Positions 34,083 through 45,203 of a stretch of DNA of 64,000 bases are shown piece by piece. The stretch is from assembly GCF_033439725.1 (NCBI RefSeq), contig NW_026944385.1, positions 868,001 to 932,000 of the forward strand, written 5' to 3'. This DNA comes from Neurospora tetraspora (taxonomy: Eukaryota > Ascomycota > Sordariomycetes > Sordariales > Sordariaceae). The notes under the pieces are model-generated. The model ran no database searches, was not told the DNA's origin, and worked only from the letters and a program-made list of their open reading frames with translations. Position 1 is the first letter of the stretch; the number at the start of each line of letters is the position of its first letter. A program made the translations under genes and the position numbers.

Positions 34083-36556
34083 AGGGATGGCGGCCCATCT
34101 CACTCCTGTCTTGCCTTGGGAAAGGCATCGAACGCCTTATTGGTAGGCGGATCGCTTGGACGGCTATTTCTAACGGGGTCTTAAATCCCAGCAGGCTGGT
34201 GCCCTCCCAAGGCGTTCGGCTGTTGACATTGTGGAAGCGCTGGTTCACGATATCGAAGCTATACTCGACAAGGGACTCGTTGCTGCATTAGTAGCTGTGG
34301 ATGTCAAAGGTGCCTTTGACGTCGTCTTAGTAAATAGGCTAGTCTTACGCTTGCGGGAGCAAGGGTGGCCAGACTGCGTGGTCCGCTGGGTTAAGTCTTT
34401 TATGACGGACCGCATGGCTTGCGTTCGATACCCGGGGGTGACTACTCATATGCGTCGCCTTAGATGCGGGCTCCCCCAGGGCTCACCAGCTTCGCCAATC
34501 ATCTACCTGCTCTACACAGAGCCAGTACATCGCCTCGGGGAGAGCGAAGCGCAGCATTTTGGATATGCAGACGACTGTGCAGTCCTTATCACTGGCTCTT
34601 CGAACGAGGAGGTTGCAAGGAAGGCCCAACGAGAGTTGAATGCCATGGTCCGATGGGGAGTAGACAACGCTGTCGATTTCTCCCCGGACAAGACCGAAAT
34701 CCAGTTTTTCTCCAGGAAAAGACTCACTGCGCCTTTTCCGACCATTACGCACGGAGGAGTCGAGGTGGCTGCACAGCCGGCAATGCGTTGGCTGGGGATT
34801 TGGCTCCACAGCAAGCTGAACTGGAAGCATCACATTGAGCACAGGCTCGCCTCCGCTAAGCAGGTGGTCCGCCACATACGCGGTCTCAATAGAGTCTACC
34901 ACGGCGCCCCTCCAGGCTCCATGGTGAAAGCTATGAAGGCTGTCGTCCTGCCAAAGGCCCTATTTGGCTCTGAAATCTGGTGGCCAGGCCATAAGAAGCA
35001 CGCCCTACACCGTAAACAAGGGGAGTTTCCGCTTATTAACAACGGACTGGCGGACCTCGTCCATAAAGTCCAGACGGCGGTGAACATGGCCATCCGCGCC
35101 AGCTTACCGGTGTGGAGAACGACGCGCCTTGCCATTCTCTACCGCGAAGCTAGCCTGCCCCCCGCCCCCCTTCTTCTGGAAGCGGCCCGCCGGCGGCACG
35201 CCGTGCGCCTCCTCGCCTTAGATCCCGCCCACCCGCTTGTCCCGCGTCTTTCAAAATCTCGGGTCACGCCGCACGGCCTACCTCGCCGCCCTACAACGCT
35301 ACAAACGGCTGCCCAACTCGCCTTGCCTTTCCCGCGGCCGATTCTATAGCCGCCCGTCTATAACGGAGACACTCACAAGGATCCAGCGCCCACGTCTAAG
35401 GACAGGGCTGCCAAGGATTTCAAAGAATGGCTTCTCCGGCTAGATCCCTCGGATATCGTTGTTTACACCGACGGCTCTATGATAGCTAAGCAGATGGGCC
35501 TTCCAGCGCACGCGGAGGACCCGGACGCTGAAGATGAAAGACCAGAGGGCGAGTGCGTAGGCTTTGGCTACGTAATCTTCCAGGGGCAGACAGAACTTGG
35601 CCGCGGATGCGGTCAATTAGAATATGCAGAAGTCTTTGATGCGGAGGCAGAAGGGGCGCGATATGGTCTCAAGGCCGCGGTAGCGCTCTTTCCGGAGGCA
35701 CAGGCCCGGCCACGCATTACGGTATGCCTCGATAACACGTCCGTCATTAGAGGACTCCGGGGAACCCAAGCTGCGTCGTCACAAGCGGCTTTCCTCGATT
35801 TCCGGGCCACCTGCAAGGGCTATGGCCCCAGTCTGGTGGGCGTCCGCTGGGTTCCTGGCCACAAGGGCATCACGGGCAACGAGATTGCTGACGAGCTCGC
35901 TAAAGCGGGCGCGAATGGGGTAGAGGTAGTCAATGAAGGCTTGGCTACCTTTGCGCATTCAAGGCGGCTTGCTAAGAGGGAGGCGCGTACGGATTTCAAG
36001 GCATGGTGGGCCGCGAACAAGCCAGAGTCTTATACAAACTACCGGCTGGGGGTCTCTATCAAGCCTAACGACGAACTAAAAGAGTTGGACAGACGCTCTT
36101 TACACCATCTCCTCGCGGCCAGGTCTGGCCACGGTGATTTCAAGGACTACCACGAGCGCTTTGAGCACGAGGACGCCCTGCTGACATGCTTCTGTGGAAG
36201 CTGGAAGAATCCCTTCCATCCCTTCTTCTGCAGGAAAGCGTACGCAGTCTCCCCAGTCACAGGCGAGGCGACTACGCCGGAGAATCTCTCCCTTGCTATC
36301 GGTATCTACTGGCAACGATTTATTGCCAGAATACAGACCTCGCACTTCTTTTCGTGGACTTGCACAAGGAAAGCTTGGCGCCAGACACTCTGGCAAAAGC
36401 ACATTGACGACGGAGGCACCGCTAACGACCTTACCGGATTCCTACGGGACGAAGGGATAGAAGTTGGCCAAGGCCATGAGATCGAGGAGGTTACGGCGGA
36501 TTTGGACAGGCTGGTCCATCGAGTTAGACGGCGGGAGGAAGCCGTGCGGGACGACA
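34083..36556 (+). mobile_element. 5'-truncated Tad-like LINE, ORF2 3' part only
   Basis: Homologous to about 54588-57062 of the full-length LINE in this window. It starts inside the reverse transcriptase (GWRPISLL region) and ends seven codons before the conserved C-terminal tail. It retains RT motifs (GLPQGSPASP, FGYADDC), an RNase H domain (YTDGSM, ...WVPGHKGITGNEIADELAK) and the CFC...HPFFCRK zinc-like motif. Compared with the intact copy, it has lost one C in a C-run near 34190 (frameshift), and a CAG codon has become TAG at 35347-35349. It is therefore non-functional. Identity is patchy: a block at about 34466-34636 is identical, while flanking stretches differ by roughly 6-10%. Confidence 0.92.
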
Positions 36557-36806
36557 GCTTTTGTTGTTGTTGTTGTTATTTTTAACGTCTACTTCCGCCT
36601 CCCGTAGGGCATGAGACGTGCCACATCGGTGAATCTAGCGTACAAAAATTGTCTACCAAAACCATTAATCCGAGAGCAACCTGAGGCCTATTGCCAGTGT
36701 AAATCACGTGTTGCCCATGGCGTAGACGCGGCCCAACACCCAATTGATTGCCCAGTGAGCAAGCCGCCAGTATATGGCGGGACCCGTAGAACAAAGGAAA
36801 AGAAGT
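36557..36806 (-). mobile_element. LINE 3' end in inverted orientation, abutting the truncated copy
   Basis: Read on the minus strand, this is the LINE 3' untranslated region (matching about 57113-57360 of the full copy) ending in a short AAC-repeat tail (plus-strand TTGTTG at about 36560-36577). Its tail touches the 3' break of the plus-strand LINE piece. The result is a tail-to-tail joint, and the plus-strand copy has no 3' untranslated region of its own. Confidence 0.85.
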
Positions 36807-37006
36807 GGTTCGCGCAGGCACTCGCAAAAGGAGAATGAAGGGATGGAATAGTCTTGCCTCCTCGTAATAGAACATCATCTCAATATCAGTAGAAGATGCT
36901 AGAATTTGTAAGATTCTTATAAATTAGCTTATCCTCCCATACCCTTCTGATAGCACGCTAGAAAAATGAAATAGAGGGAAAGTAATTGGGAGAGACTTAG
37001 AATACA

Positions 37007-40000
37007 TTATATGTCTCGCGAGAAACCGATAAATGAAACCTGTCCCGTTGCGCTGCCGATGAATATTATCCGCTCTTGGAAGACAGAGCTTTGGGCTCGG
37101 CGTTCTGGTGGCAGCCAGAGTACATTCCGGCCGTTGCAAGTAATCCAAGACCTATTTGGTCCTAAGTTATAGCTATGTCTCTCTGGATTATCAAGCACAA
37201 TTTGGCTTTCGGTAGTCATTGTAGCTATATCAATATGTCCAACATCGGTAAGTAAATAACGGTTAGTATGGTCAAACGATATGTACTCTACTATAGTGCT
37301 GATATTAATCTTTTGGACGCAGCTCCCCGACGCCGCATCCCAAATCTTGATAGTGTAATCGCGCGCACCGGATGCGAGCCGTTGGCCATCGGGCGAAAAT
37401 GCCACTGAGCGAACCGAACCGCTATGGCCTTCTAAGGTTTGGAGACAGCTCCCCGACGCCGTATCCCAGATCTTGATAATGTGATCGCGCGCACCGGATG
37501 CGAGCCGTTGGCCATCGGGCGAAAATGCTACTGACCAAACCCAACCGCTATGGCCTTCTAAGGTTTGGAGGCATGCGTTCCAATCTGATTCTATAGCCGG
37601 CTTACTTCGAATCCAGTCAGGTTCTTCTGCTTTGAAGTTGCTCTTTATTAAGCTGCTGGACGGAGCAAACACAAGCGCTGATATATAAGCTTGAAGCGGA
37701 GCTTGCTCTATTATCCATCTATAAGATAGAATAAATCGGTGAGCATCCCGAACAAGTTTTGTTAACTGCCACTGATCATTGCCACCCTATATCTTTAAGT
37801 TAGATCGAGTTTCCGGTGCACAGTTAGTCTCATACTTACTAGCAGGTCCTTGAGCTTTCTAATAGCAACAACGCCCGCAGGCATAGCTTGGAATAGACTT
37901 AGAGCTTCCAGCCAGTAAAGGTACTTCGTCTTGAGGAATGTATAGATAATCCCGTTGTCCTGTAAAAGATCATTCCGGTTTGTGTTTGTACTGGAAACCA
38001 AGTCGCACAGGTGATCAACCCAGTAGATGCACGAGTACCGCACCGTCGCTAGCGGGTCCGGATCCGGTACTTGGACCTTGTCGCTCGGAAATCCTGGTGC
38101 CCTTAAGTTGTATATATCGCGTCGCAGTATTGTAGACATGGCTTCAAGTGACCTCAGGAAGATAATATAGTGCACATCTTCTTTCCCTTTAGGGAAGATC
38201 CAGTCGAAAGCCTCTTGAGAAGCTTGGTTACTAGCTTTATCAGAAGCATTGCCCAATAGAAAGTCCTTGGCTGATTGGTGGACAAAATAAACAGTCTGGT
38301 CTCGAAGAGTCAAAAACGAGCCGCAAAGCCCTATAAGCTCTTCCAGTGACTGCGGATCATCTGAGATATCGTCTGACATCTCCACGAGAGTGGTCAGTTC
38401 TTGAAGGCTGATGGGTCGGCGAACGATAGAGGAGACGGCAAGAATTTGCCTACACAGATCCGCATAATCGGCCTGAGTAATCTGCTCCATCATCCGCGCA
38501 TACAGGGAATCCAACCCGGGGGGGAATGCCCGTAACTTTGTTAGTGTCTGCCACCTCCGAACGCTCGGGTCCGCAAGTACTTGGCAGACCAAGGCCACCC
38601 AAAGAAAAGTCCCATTCGCGTTAGAAGAGAGATAGTCATGTACAACCGTCTGCATTGTGCTGTCATACTGTTTCCGCCGCGACAAGTGAAGGACCTTGTG
38701 GCGGATATATGCACTGACGGCAGTGGTGACGGATTCGGTGTTTAGCTCGAGGCTGAGTCTGGACTGTTGCGCAACGATCGCCAACTGTTCTTCGATCTGC
38801 ACCCAGTTACGACTAGATACAAGCCACTTGACACGAGCAGACACAGATGATATCTGGACGATCAACTTGAGAAGCTGCAGTTGGTCTGTCACACATTCGT
38901 CCAGAGCATCAATCACCAGATAGGTGACCTTCAAGTTCGGGTCTTCTAGCATTTGGCATAAAACCTTAGACAGGACGATCCATGCCATTGCGTCATCAGA
39001 AGGGTATGTGTTCTCCGGTAGATGTGAGAGCAGGCGTGGTTGCCGGTGGGCAAGTAGATAGATTAAGCCTCGTAGCACGGCAGTTGCGTTATTGATGCGC
39101 GAGTCGGTAGCTTGGCAGAAGAAATACGCCAAGTTGCCGCCGTCAGCAGTAACACGCCGCTCTAGCTCGTTGATAATACCGCATAGCAACATAGTCTTGC
39201 CTTTGCCTGGATTTCCCTTGATCCAGAGCAGGCGACTCTCCTGCAGCTGGCGCCATCGGTTGAAGTCGGGGTTGTCGAAGACCCAGCGGTAAGCATCAGC
39301 CAACAGACCACCCTTCGCCAGCTCGATCCGCTCCTTTTCGACGTGCGGGTCACGCGAGTCCGTGGGCCACAATTTTGCCAGACAGAGGTAATCCTCGTAA
39401 ACCTTGTCCTGCAGCCGCTTCAATGCTTTCTGCCTTCCTTCACCGTAGAGAACCGGTATGTGCACATCGAAGATGCCGAATAGAGAGTACACCTTGTCTT
39501 CCTCGTATTGTGTGTCACGCTTCTCGATCCATCGCATCCGTTCGGCGACGCTGAAATCAGATAGAGGAACACCTTGGAAGGCTTTTCGCGGAATTCCGGT
39601 TATATCGTGGATTTCGTGTTCCAGAGACTCCTTATCTCCCAGGCGCTCGCCCTCTTTAGAGAAGAATTCGACAATCGTTGGGGCAATGAGCTCTTGGAGG
39701 GTCCATCCTCGGGAAAACCATCTGCTCTTTCGAAAGGCCGGCTGCCAACCGGGGCCGTCGCCGTGCTGATGGGTTGAGACGTCTGCTAGGTACACGTAAC
39801 ATTTCACCGCGCTGCGGTACCAATGGAACATGGAGTTGAGAGCGTATTGAAGCTCGGCGCTGTCAGACTTGTCGATGCAGCATGTATCGACCCAGAAGAA
39901 TTTCAATCCATCGCGCCAGGCTTGGTCTCCGCAAAAACGAATTTTAGCGTAGCTTGCTTTGTTCTTGCCTGTACCGTCCGTCATGTCTTTGAAGAGGACC

Positions 40001-40107
40001 TCTTCGGGACCCCATGTGTGTGAAAGTATCGCATACGGTGGAATCTTGTTGTCGGGGACCTTCGTCAGACGGACCCCGCCGGTATCGTCACGCTCCAGGA
40101 GTCGCAT
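37007..40107 (-). CDS. HET-NACHT-WD40 receptor (HNWD/NWD family)
   Basis: Two exons (40107-37840 and 37786-37007; 53-bp intron, donor GTAAGT) encode 1015 aa. Residues 1-~230 form the HET domain (PPYAILSHTWG, FFWVDTCCIDKSDSAELQYA, SRGWTLQELIAP). The NACHT domain follows with P-loop GNPGKGKTML near residue 300 and Walker B YLVIDALDEC, then a helical winged region (FVHQSAKDFLL). The splice joins LKDLL to GGNDQWQLTKLVRDAHRF, the conserved lead-in to WD repeats. Only two WD40 units (about residues 828-911) are present, nearly identical to each other. By family knowledge, such genes (het-d, het-e of Podospora) act as intracellular receptors controlling incompatibility cell death, and the WD repeats define specificity. 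The frame is intact. Whether it functions with so few repeats is uncertain. Confidence 0.92.
37322..37573 (-). repeat. two near-identical 126-bp WD40 repeats
   Basis: Two adjacent 42-codon units encode CLQTLEGHSG...VAFSPDGQRLASGARD...KIWD.ASGS. They differ at only a few residues (WVW/SVR, HI/YT, T/A). Such near-identity is typical of HNWD genes that undergo repeat exchange. Confidence 0.9.
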
Positions 40108-41133
40108 TGCAGAGTCCGCCAGGTTCAGCTCCCTCGGCAGCTAATCATACAATGTTCGATGGTGGGAAAAGGCTTGCAGGCTTCGCGAGCGGACGGCTTA
40201 TGTTCGCGGGACTGTAAGTACAGTAAATCAGCAGTTGAAACTGGGGGAGTTGCTCGACAGACGAGAACTACTTACCATAAGTAACTGACAAAATTCGTAG
40301 CGTATGTCTCGGTGGGTTTGATTGGGAGCCTTGAAGGTGGTTGCTGTTGTTGTCTATGGACACGTCTGATTGGCCGAACTCGTTTGGGACCTCTCTCGAA
40401 GTGACGATAATTAAGGTACAGTCTAGGTGAGTGGCGTCTTACTTGCAGCTGTCGGTGCAGGCATCAAATTCAGCTCTCCCCGAGAGGATATCTTCACACT
40501 ACCAATGACACATGCGATTGGTGGCTGGCCCACTTTAGACTGGGAATTTGGGCATTAATAGGTAGTGTTCATTGGGCTTCTTTACACTTCTGCTGGTCTG
40601 AAAGGCATCAACAGCTGATGTCGCAAATGTGCACATTTCGGTGGCACATCCGCCACGTTCCACAGCCTTGAGACCACCTTTGGTTGAGGATGAGTCTTCT
40701 GAGCTGCAAACCAAAAGTTTGGAGACAGGAGGCAGGGGAGGATGGAATCTGAGTTTCTGTTGTCGTTTTATTTGAACATAGGAGGGAAGCTAAGGAAGGA
40801 AGTGCGGTGCATACAGTGGTGTCGCACAGCACGGACCAGGTGAGTTTTGTCTTTTTTCTTTTCTTTCTGCCCCTTTTTTTTTTTTTTTCCCTTCCGCATT
40901 TTGTTTTCTCCTTAGCTCTATAGGTGTCCACTTCCTTTTTAACGCACAACCCGCTACATACAACTTGCTCATCTTATTACATCCTCCTTATCCTGTAATA
41001 CCTACCTACAACAATTGCCAAAAGGATCCCTATGCCGTCCTACATTACCCCAATATTGAGCTCCCGCTGCGCACACGAGCTTTCAGGAGGGGAGTTTGGC
41101 ATCCAGAACGAACTTGAAGTCCTGCACGCATTT
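40108..41133. other. spacer between HNWD gene and SNF2 gene
   Basis: This contains the HNWD gene promoter region and the 3' region of the SNF2 gene. A T-rich/C-rich pyrimidine tract lies at about 40850-40900. No supported gene is seen. Confidence 0.5.
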
Positions 41134-41332
41134 TCAACCACAGAACGTCAACAAACCGTTTGCTTTCTCATTTGTTCTGGTGAGTGATAGGTGGGCATTG
41201 CTTACATCCAGTCTTTCGCTCACTGCATCACCGCTTGAGGCATCGAAGGTGAAGCGGGCGATGTTCTTCTTCTTTTGCTGGAGGGAGAGGATGTTCTTTT
41301 GGTTTGTTGTGTTAGTTCACCTTTTTTGTGCT

Positions 41333-41368
<36 letters not shown>

Positions 41369-44300
41369 CGACGTTGGGAATGTGTGATGAACACTCACCT
41401 GTTCAACGGTCCCCGTCGTGATGTACCTCGTCACCACAACTTCCTTGGTTTGACCCATGCGGCGCGCTCGGCCGATGGCTTGTTCCTCGACTGAGGGGTT
41501 CCAATGCGGTTCGACGATGTGGACGTGGCTGGCTGCCGTGAGTGTGAGGCTTTGTGGGTTGGAGAGGTGTAAGTATTACTCGGCGGAAAGGAGATGAGAG
41601 CGTGGGGAAGAGAGGACGTGAGGAAGGAGAGGTAATTCGGTGAGGAGAAGTGAAGTTGTATGGTGAGGAAAGGTGAGGAAAGGTGAGGTGAGGAGAGGTG
41701 AGGAGAGGTGAGGAGAGGTAAGGAGAGGTAAGGAGAGGTAAGGAGAGGTACGTGAGCACAGGTGTAACTGGCAAAATGTCGAGATGGCGAGGTGAGTGAT
41801 TGCTTACCCGACAGCCCCTGTGCCAATTGACATGAGGAGGACAGAGACTTGAGAGTCTTCCTGGAAAGCTCTGAGATGTTTCAAGCGCTCTGCATTGCTG
41901 GTTCGTCCGTTGATCTGCGCGTGAGCGATTCCAGCTTGCTGCATGAGCTGGGCGAGATAGCCGAGGGATGATGTCCAAGCGGAAAAGATTAGACTGAAAG
42001 AGCGTTAACTGAGTCAAGGTGCTGCCTGCAACAAAATACCGTACTTACTGCTTGATGCCAGGTTGAACTTGGAGGGCCTGGAGCACGTTGTCTCTGACCT
42101 TCAAGAGCTTTGTGGAGTGCCCATTGTCCATGGACAGGATGAAGGGGCTCGTTGCGCGATCGTCAACACCGTCTGGCTGACTGGCTGGCGTGAGGTAGCC
42201 AGTGTTCCTTGCTGATCTTTGGGAGCGAAGAGGTCGCGAGCAATCAGGACAGAACTGTTCATCCTTCAACAACAGAGATCCATCCGCATCTTGCGATGAA
42301 CAAAGCTCACACAGCATGTCGGAATCCTCGGTTGATTGTCCCGGGTCTCCCGGAGAAGACTGTATAGGCGGCAACGTTCCGAGGTCGCAAAGCCTACGCA
42401 ACCTTGTAAGAGCTGTGAAAAGTACAGTGATCTTTTCATTTTTGGACTGTTTGGTCTTGTCGGCACTACTGACAATATCATCCAGTGCACGTATCGCGGT
42501 GCTCAGAATCCTGTCATATGCCTCCTGCTCCTCATTTGATAGTTGCAGATAGACGGGCTCCTCGGTTAACATAGGGAGGTTGAGGCACTTGTCTGTGCGA
42601 CGAAGACAATTCTGGCGAAGATAGAACCGTAAGGGATCAACACATCCTTGATCCCCCTTTTCAAGGGGTTCGAGCACATGTTTCCGGAAGACGTTTTTGT
42701 CAGGATACGGCGGAACGCGAAGGAACTGGGCGAGAGACGCCAGGTCATCGAACTTGTTTTGTATGGGAGTACCAGTTAAGCACCATCGTCGGCTCGTGCT
42801 GAGACTGGTAGCCGCTCGGAATTGTTGTGAGGATGGATTACGAATCCAATGGGCTGTTATCGTCCCATTAGCATGTCCGTCATGATTACCACATGCACTG
42901 CAATGAAAAGTTCAGATCTAACCTTCGTCCAAAACAACTCTATACCACTCCATTTTCTGAAGCAAGCGAGCCTTCTTGTGATCAGCAGCAAGCGTTCCGT
43001 ACGTTGTAAGAACCACATCAATTGACGCCAGCGATTCAGGGTTCTTAGGTCGACGTTGACCATGGAACAGAATGAGTTTCAGGGCTCCAGGCATGTGACT
43101 AGAGGTACGTAGTTCCCATTAGCTCACCAAGGAAACTACAACTTGGAGATACGTACTGGCAATTTGCATACCTCTCTATCTCTGCTACCCAGTTGTACAT
43201 AAGCTCTTCGAGCGATCAGTTACAAGTTCGGAACACGGGGGTTAACGGAAACTCACGCGCTGAGGGTACAACAACCAGAGTGGCTTGTGTTGGTGTTCTT
43301 CGGTCTGGTTCAGCGACGTTTTGCGACTGAAAAGAGAAATGGGGGAAGTTGCGAGCATCCTCTAGAGTGCATAGGATCGTTGTGAGAATTGTAAGTGACT
43401 TGCCCATTCCCATCACGTCGGCAATTAGCCCACCAAAGTTGCCTTGAGGAGTCTCTTTCGGCAGAAAACTAGAAGTGGTAGCTGCCTGTCAGGATCATGA
43501 CTCTTGTCTGGTGCATCAGGAGCAAAGGGGCTTGCCGGAAGCTGGGCTTTTACTTAGACTTTGTTGATGTAAGGACACCGATTTGTGATTTCTGGGAGAA
43601 AGAGTTTCCAGGTTCTCGTTTGAGAACGAAGAGCAGGGCTTGTATCTGGTGCCTGTTCAAGTCAGCTAGTAGCCTACCTGTTGTTTTAGTGGATATGTAG
43701 GTAGCAACGCATACCTTTTCAGCTCAGAGGACAGACCCATGGGGGGAATAAACTCGAGTCCCTCGTCGAATGGTCCTCCTCCTAAGGACTCCAATATGCC
43801 GTTGACTTCGTGGGCAATTCTCGCCCCGACTGCAACAAGAGAGTTATCGGTGCGACAAGCTCCAACGAGATGGGTTATGTTCCTGTCACGGCCAGGTCTG
43901 ACAAAGAACTGAGGATTGTAGTATTGAATGTTCGAGGCCAGTTCCATCGGATGTTGAAGGAATGCGGAGACTTGCCTCAAGCGCTTGCCGGCGTCCTTTT
44001 CGACAACTCCGTCCTGTGGGCCAAAGATATTGACTGACATCCCATCCAACACTACTCCCTTCTTGGGAATGTTCCTTCGTTTTGTGAAAGATCCTGCAGC
44101 GAACAACGCCTCAAATCGGGCATTTGGCACGGGATCCAAGGCTGCCAACCATTTTTGTGTCCGTTGGTCAACGACGGCCAGCGCGATCTCGTCTTCGAAG
44201 AATATATAGAAACTGGTTCCCATTCTCCTCACGGGAAAGGAGAAAAATGATGAGCGCTTTGTTTGACCTTGAATTTTGCTGTCAATCGCTTTCCAGCCAT

Positions 44301-44550
44301 CAAGACATTTCGCCTTGCCGTCGTATAGCTGAGGGCCCGGTCGTGTCGAGTTAGCTGAGAGCTCAACGAAGTTGGTTGGCAGCTAAAAGTTATAAAGACA
44401 TAAAATGCAATTGACGAAAGTTGGAGAACCTACGGCACCATAGCAAACTTGGGTGGTAGTAGAAGGCGATAGCGTGCAGCTGGCGAAACCGTCATCAAGA
44501 GTAAGTGAGAAACGGCGTTTTGCCGCGGGAGCGCTATTGTTTGACGACAT
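41134..44550 (-). CDS. SNF2-family DNA-dependent ATPase (Rad5/HLTF-like class)
   Basis: Ten exons encode about 868 aa: 44550-44434, 44382-43715, 43652-43554, 43468-43257, 43205-43157, 43098-42923, 42853-42049, 41993-41808, 41549-41399 and 41277-41134. All phases close. Motif I is FGGLIADVMGMGKS. The DEAH box is split by an intron after GAC GAA G. RRWCLTGTPIQN (motif III), LIFSAWTSSL (motif IV), LLMSIGTGAVGLTLTAA (motif V) and QAIGRARRMGQ (motif VI) follow. Between the lobes sits a CELC...CPDC zinc-binding insert resembling a reduced RING, as in Rad5/Rad16-type proteins. The N-terminus resembles the HIRAN-less fungal members. Likely nuclear chromatin or repair translocase; the substrate is unknown. 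The last exon may be spliced differently at a GTAAGC. It is divergent from the NACHT-ankyrin gene. Confidence 0.88.
41336..41368. repeat. T33 homopolymer inside SNF2 intron 9
   Basis: An uninterrupted run of 33 T on the plus strand, equal to poly(A) in the transcribed SNF2 intron 41278-41398. It is prone to length errors in sequencing. Confidence 0.9.
41632..41752. repeat. 10-bp minisatellite inside SNF2 intron 8
   Basis: About twelve imperfect copies of AGGAGAGGTG/AGGAGAGGTA lie within the 258-bp intron 41550-41807, which is several times longer than the other introns of the gene. Confidence 0.85.
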
Positions 44551-45203
44551 TACAGGTAGTAATGCTCGAACAATCCGTGGTCATCAATCGGTTCGTGGTC
44601 GAGGTTCTGGGGTTATACTAGAGCTACCGAAGATTGTTTTCTCTCCGTTTCCCCAGCTAAAGATAATCGTGGAATTGAAGATATGGTGATTGTGTAGTTC
44701 AGCCTGTGTCCCGTGGCGGTTCAGGCGCGTTAAACACGCGTGTAGAATAATACAACTAGAGTGAGATGGAGGAGTGTATCGTCAAATCAGGAGAGATCGA
44801 ACGAAGACGTGAGCCTTGGCGCACAAGTTTTCGTCAATTAGAGGAAGCCACGCATCACCACAGCCCCAATCCGACCGTGTAGTCTTGGATTATCAACATG
44901 ATTCGGCCAAATGTGCAGAAGGTACTTCTAGGTAGGCTGCGAACTGCCCTGACTCACGTGAGTCTGCCTTGCCATGGAATGTTCCCTTGCCTCGTTACAC
45001 AACGCGACAACCGTGCCCAACACCGCCGCAGTTGGTTCCGTCTGGAGCGTGATGCCGTGCATTGTTCTAGGGTTTAACGATATCTCATACTCTGGTCTTT
45101 CCCGAAGCTGCTTTGAAGGTCTCGTCTCTTGTGGCATTCACCCGCCGTCCGCCAGGCGCCGCTTCTTGTTGTTCCTTCGCTGCTTCGACAAACAACACCA
45201 GCA
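44551..45203. promoter_or_regulatory. divergent spacer between SNF2 and NACHT-ankyrin genes
   Basis: This 653-bp spacer lies between two outward-facing start codons and must contain both promoters. No coding sequence is supported within it. Shared regulation of the two genes is possible but not shown by any motif I can name. Confidence 0.5.

Noticed and set aside
36556-36806. Twin-priming 5' inversion as the explanation for the LINE joint
   Set aside because: In twin priming the inverted part lies 5' and the tail is at the outer end; here the tail sits at the internal joint.
41249-41277. 29-bp intron near the 3' end of the SNF2 gene
   Set aside because: A GTAAGC...CAG pair exists but the intron would be below the normal minimum; reading through gives a short C-terminal tail to the stop at 41134.
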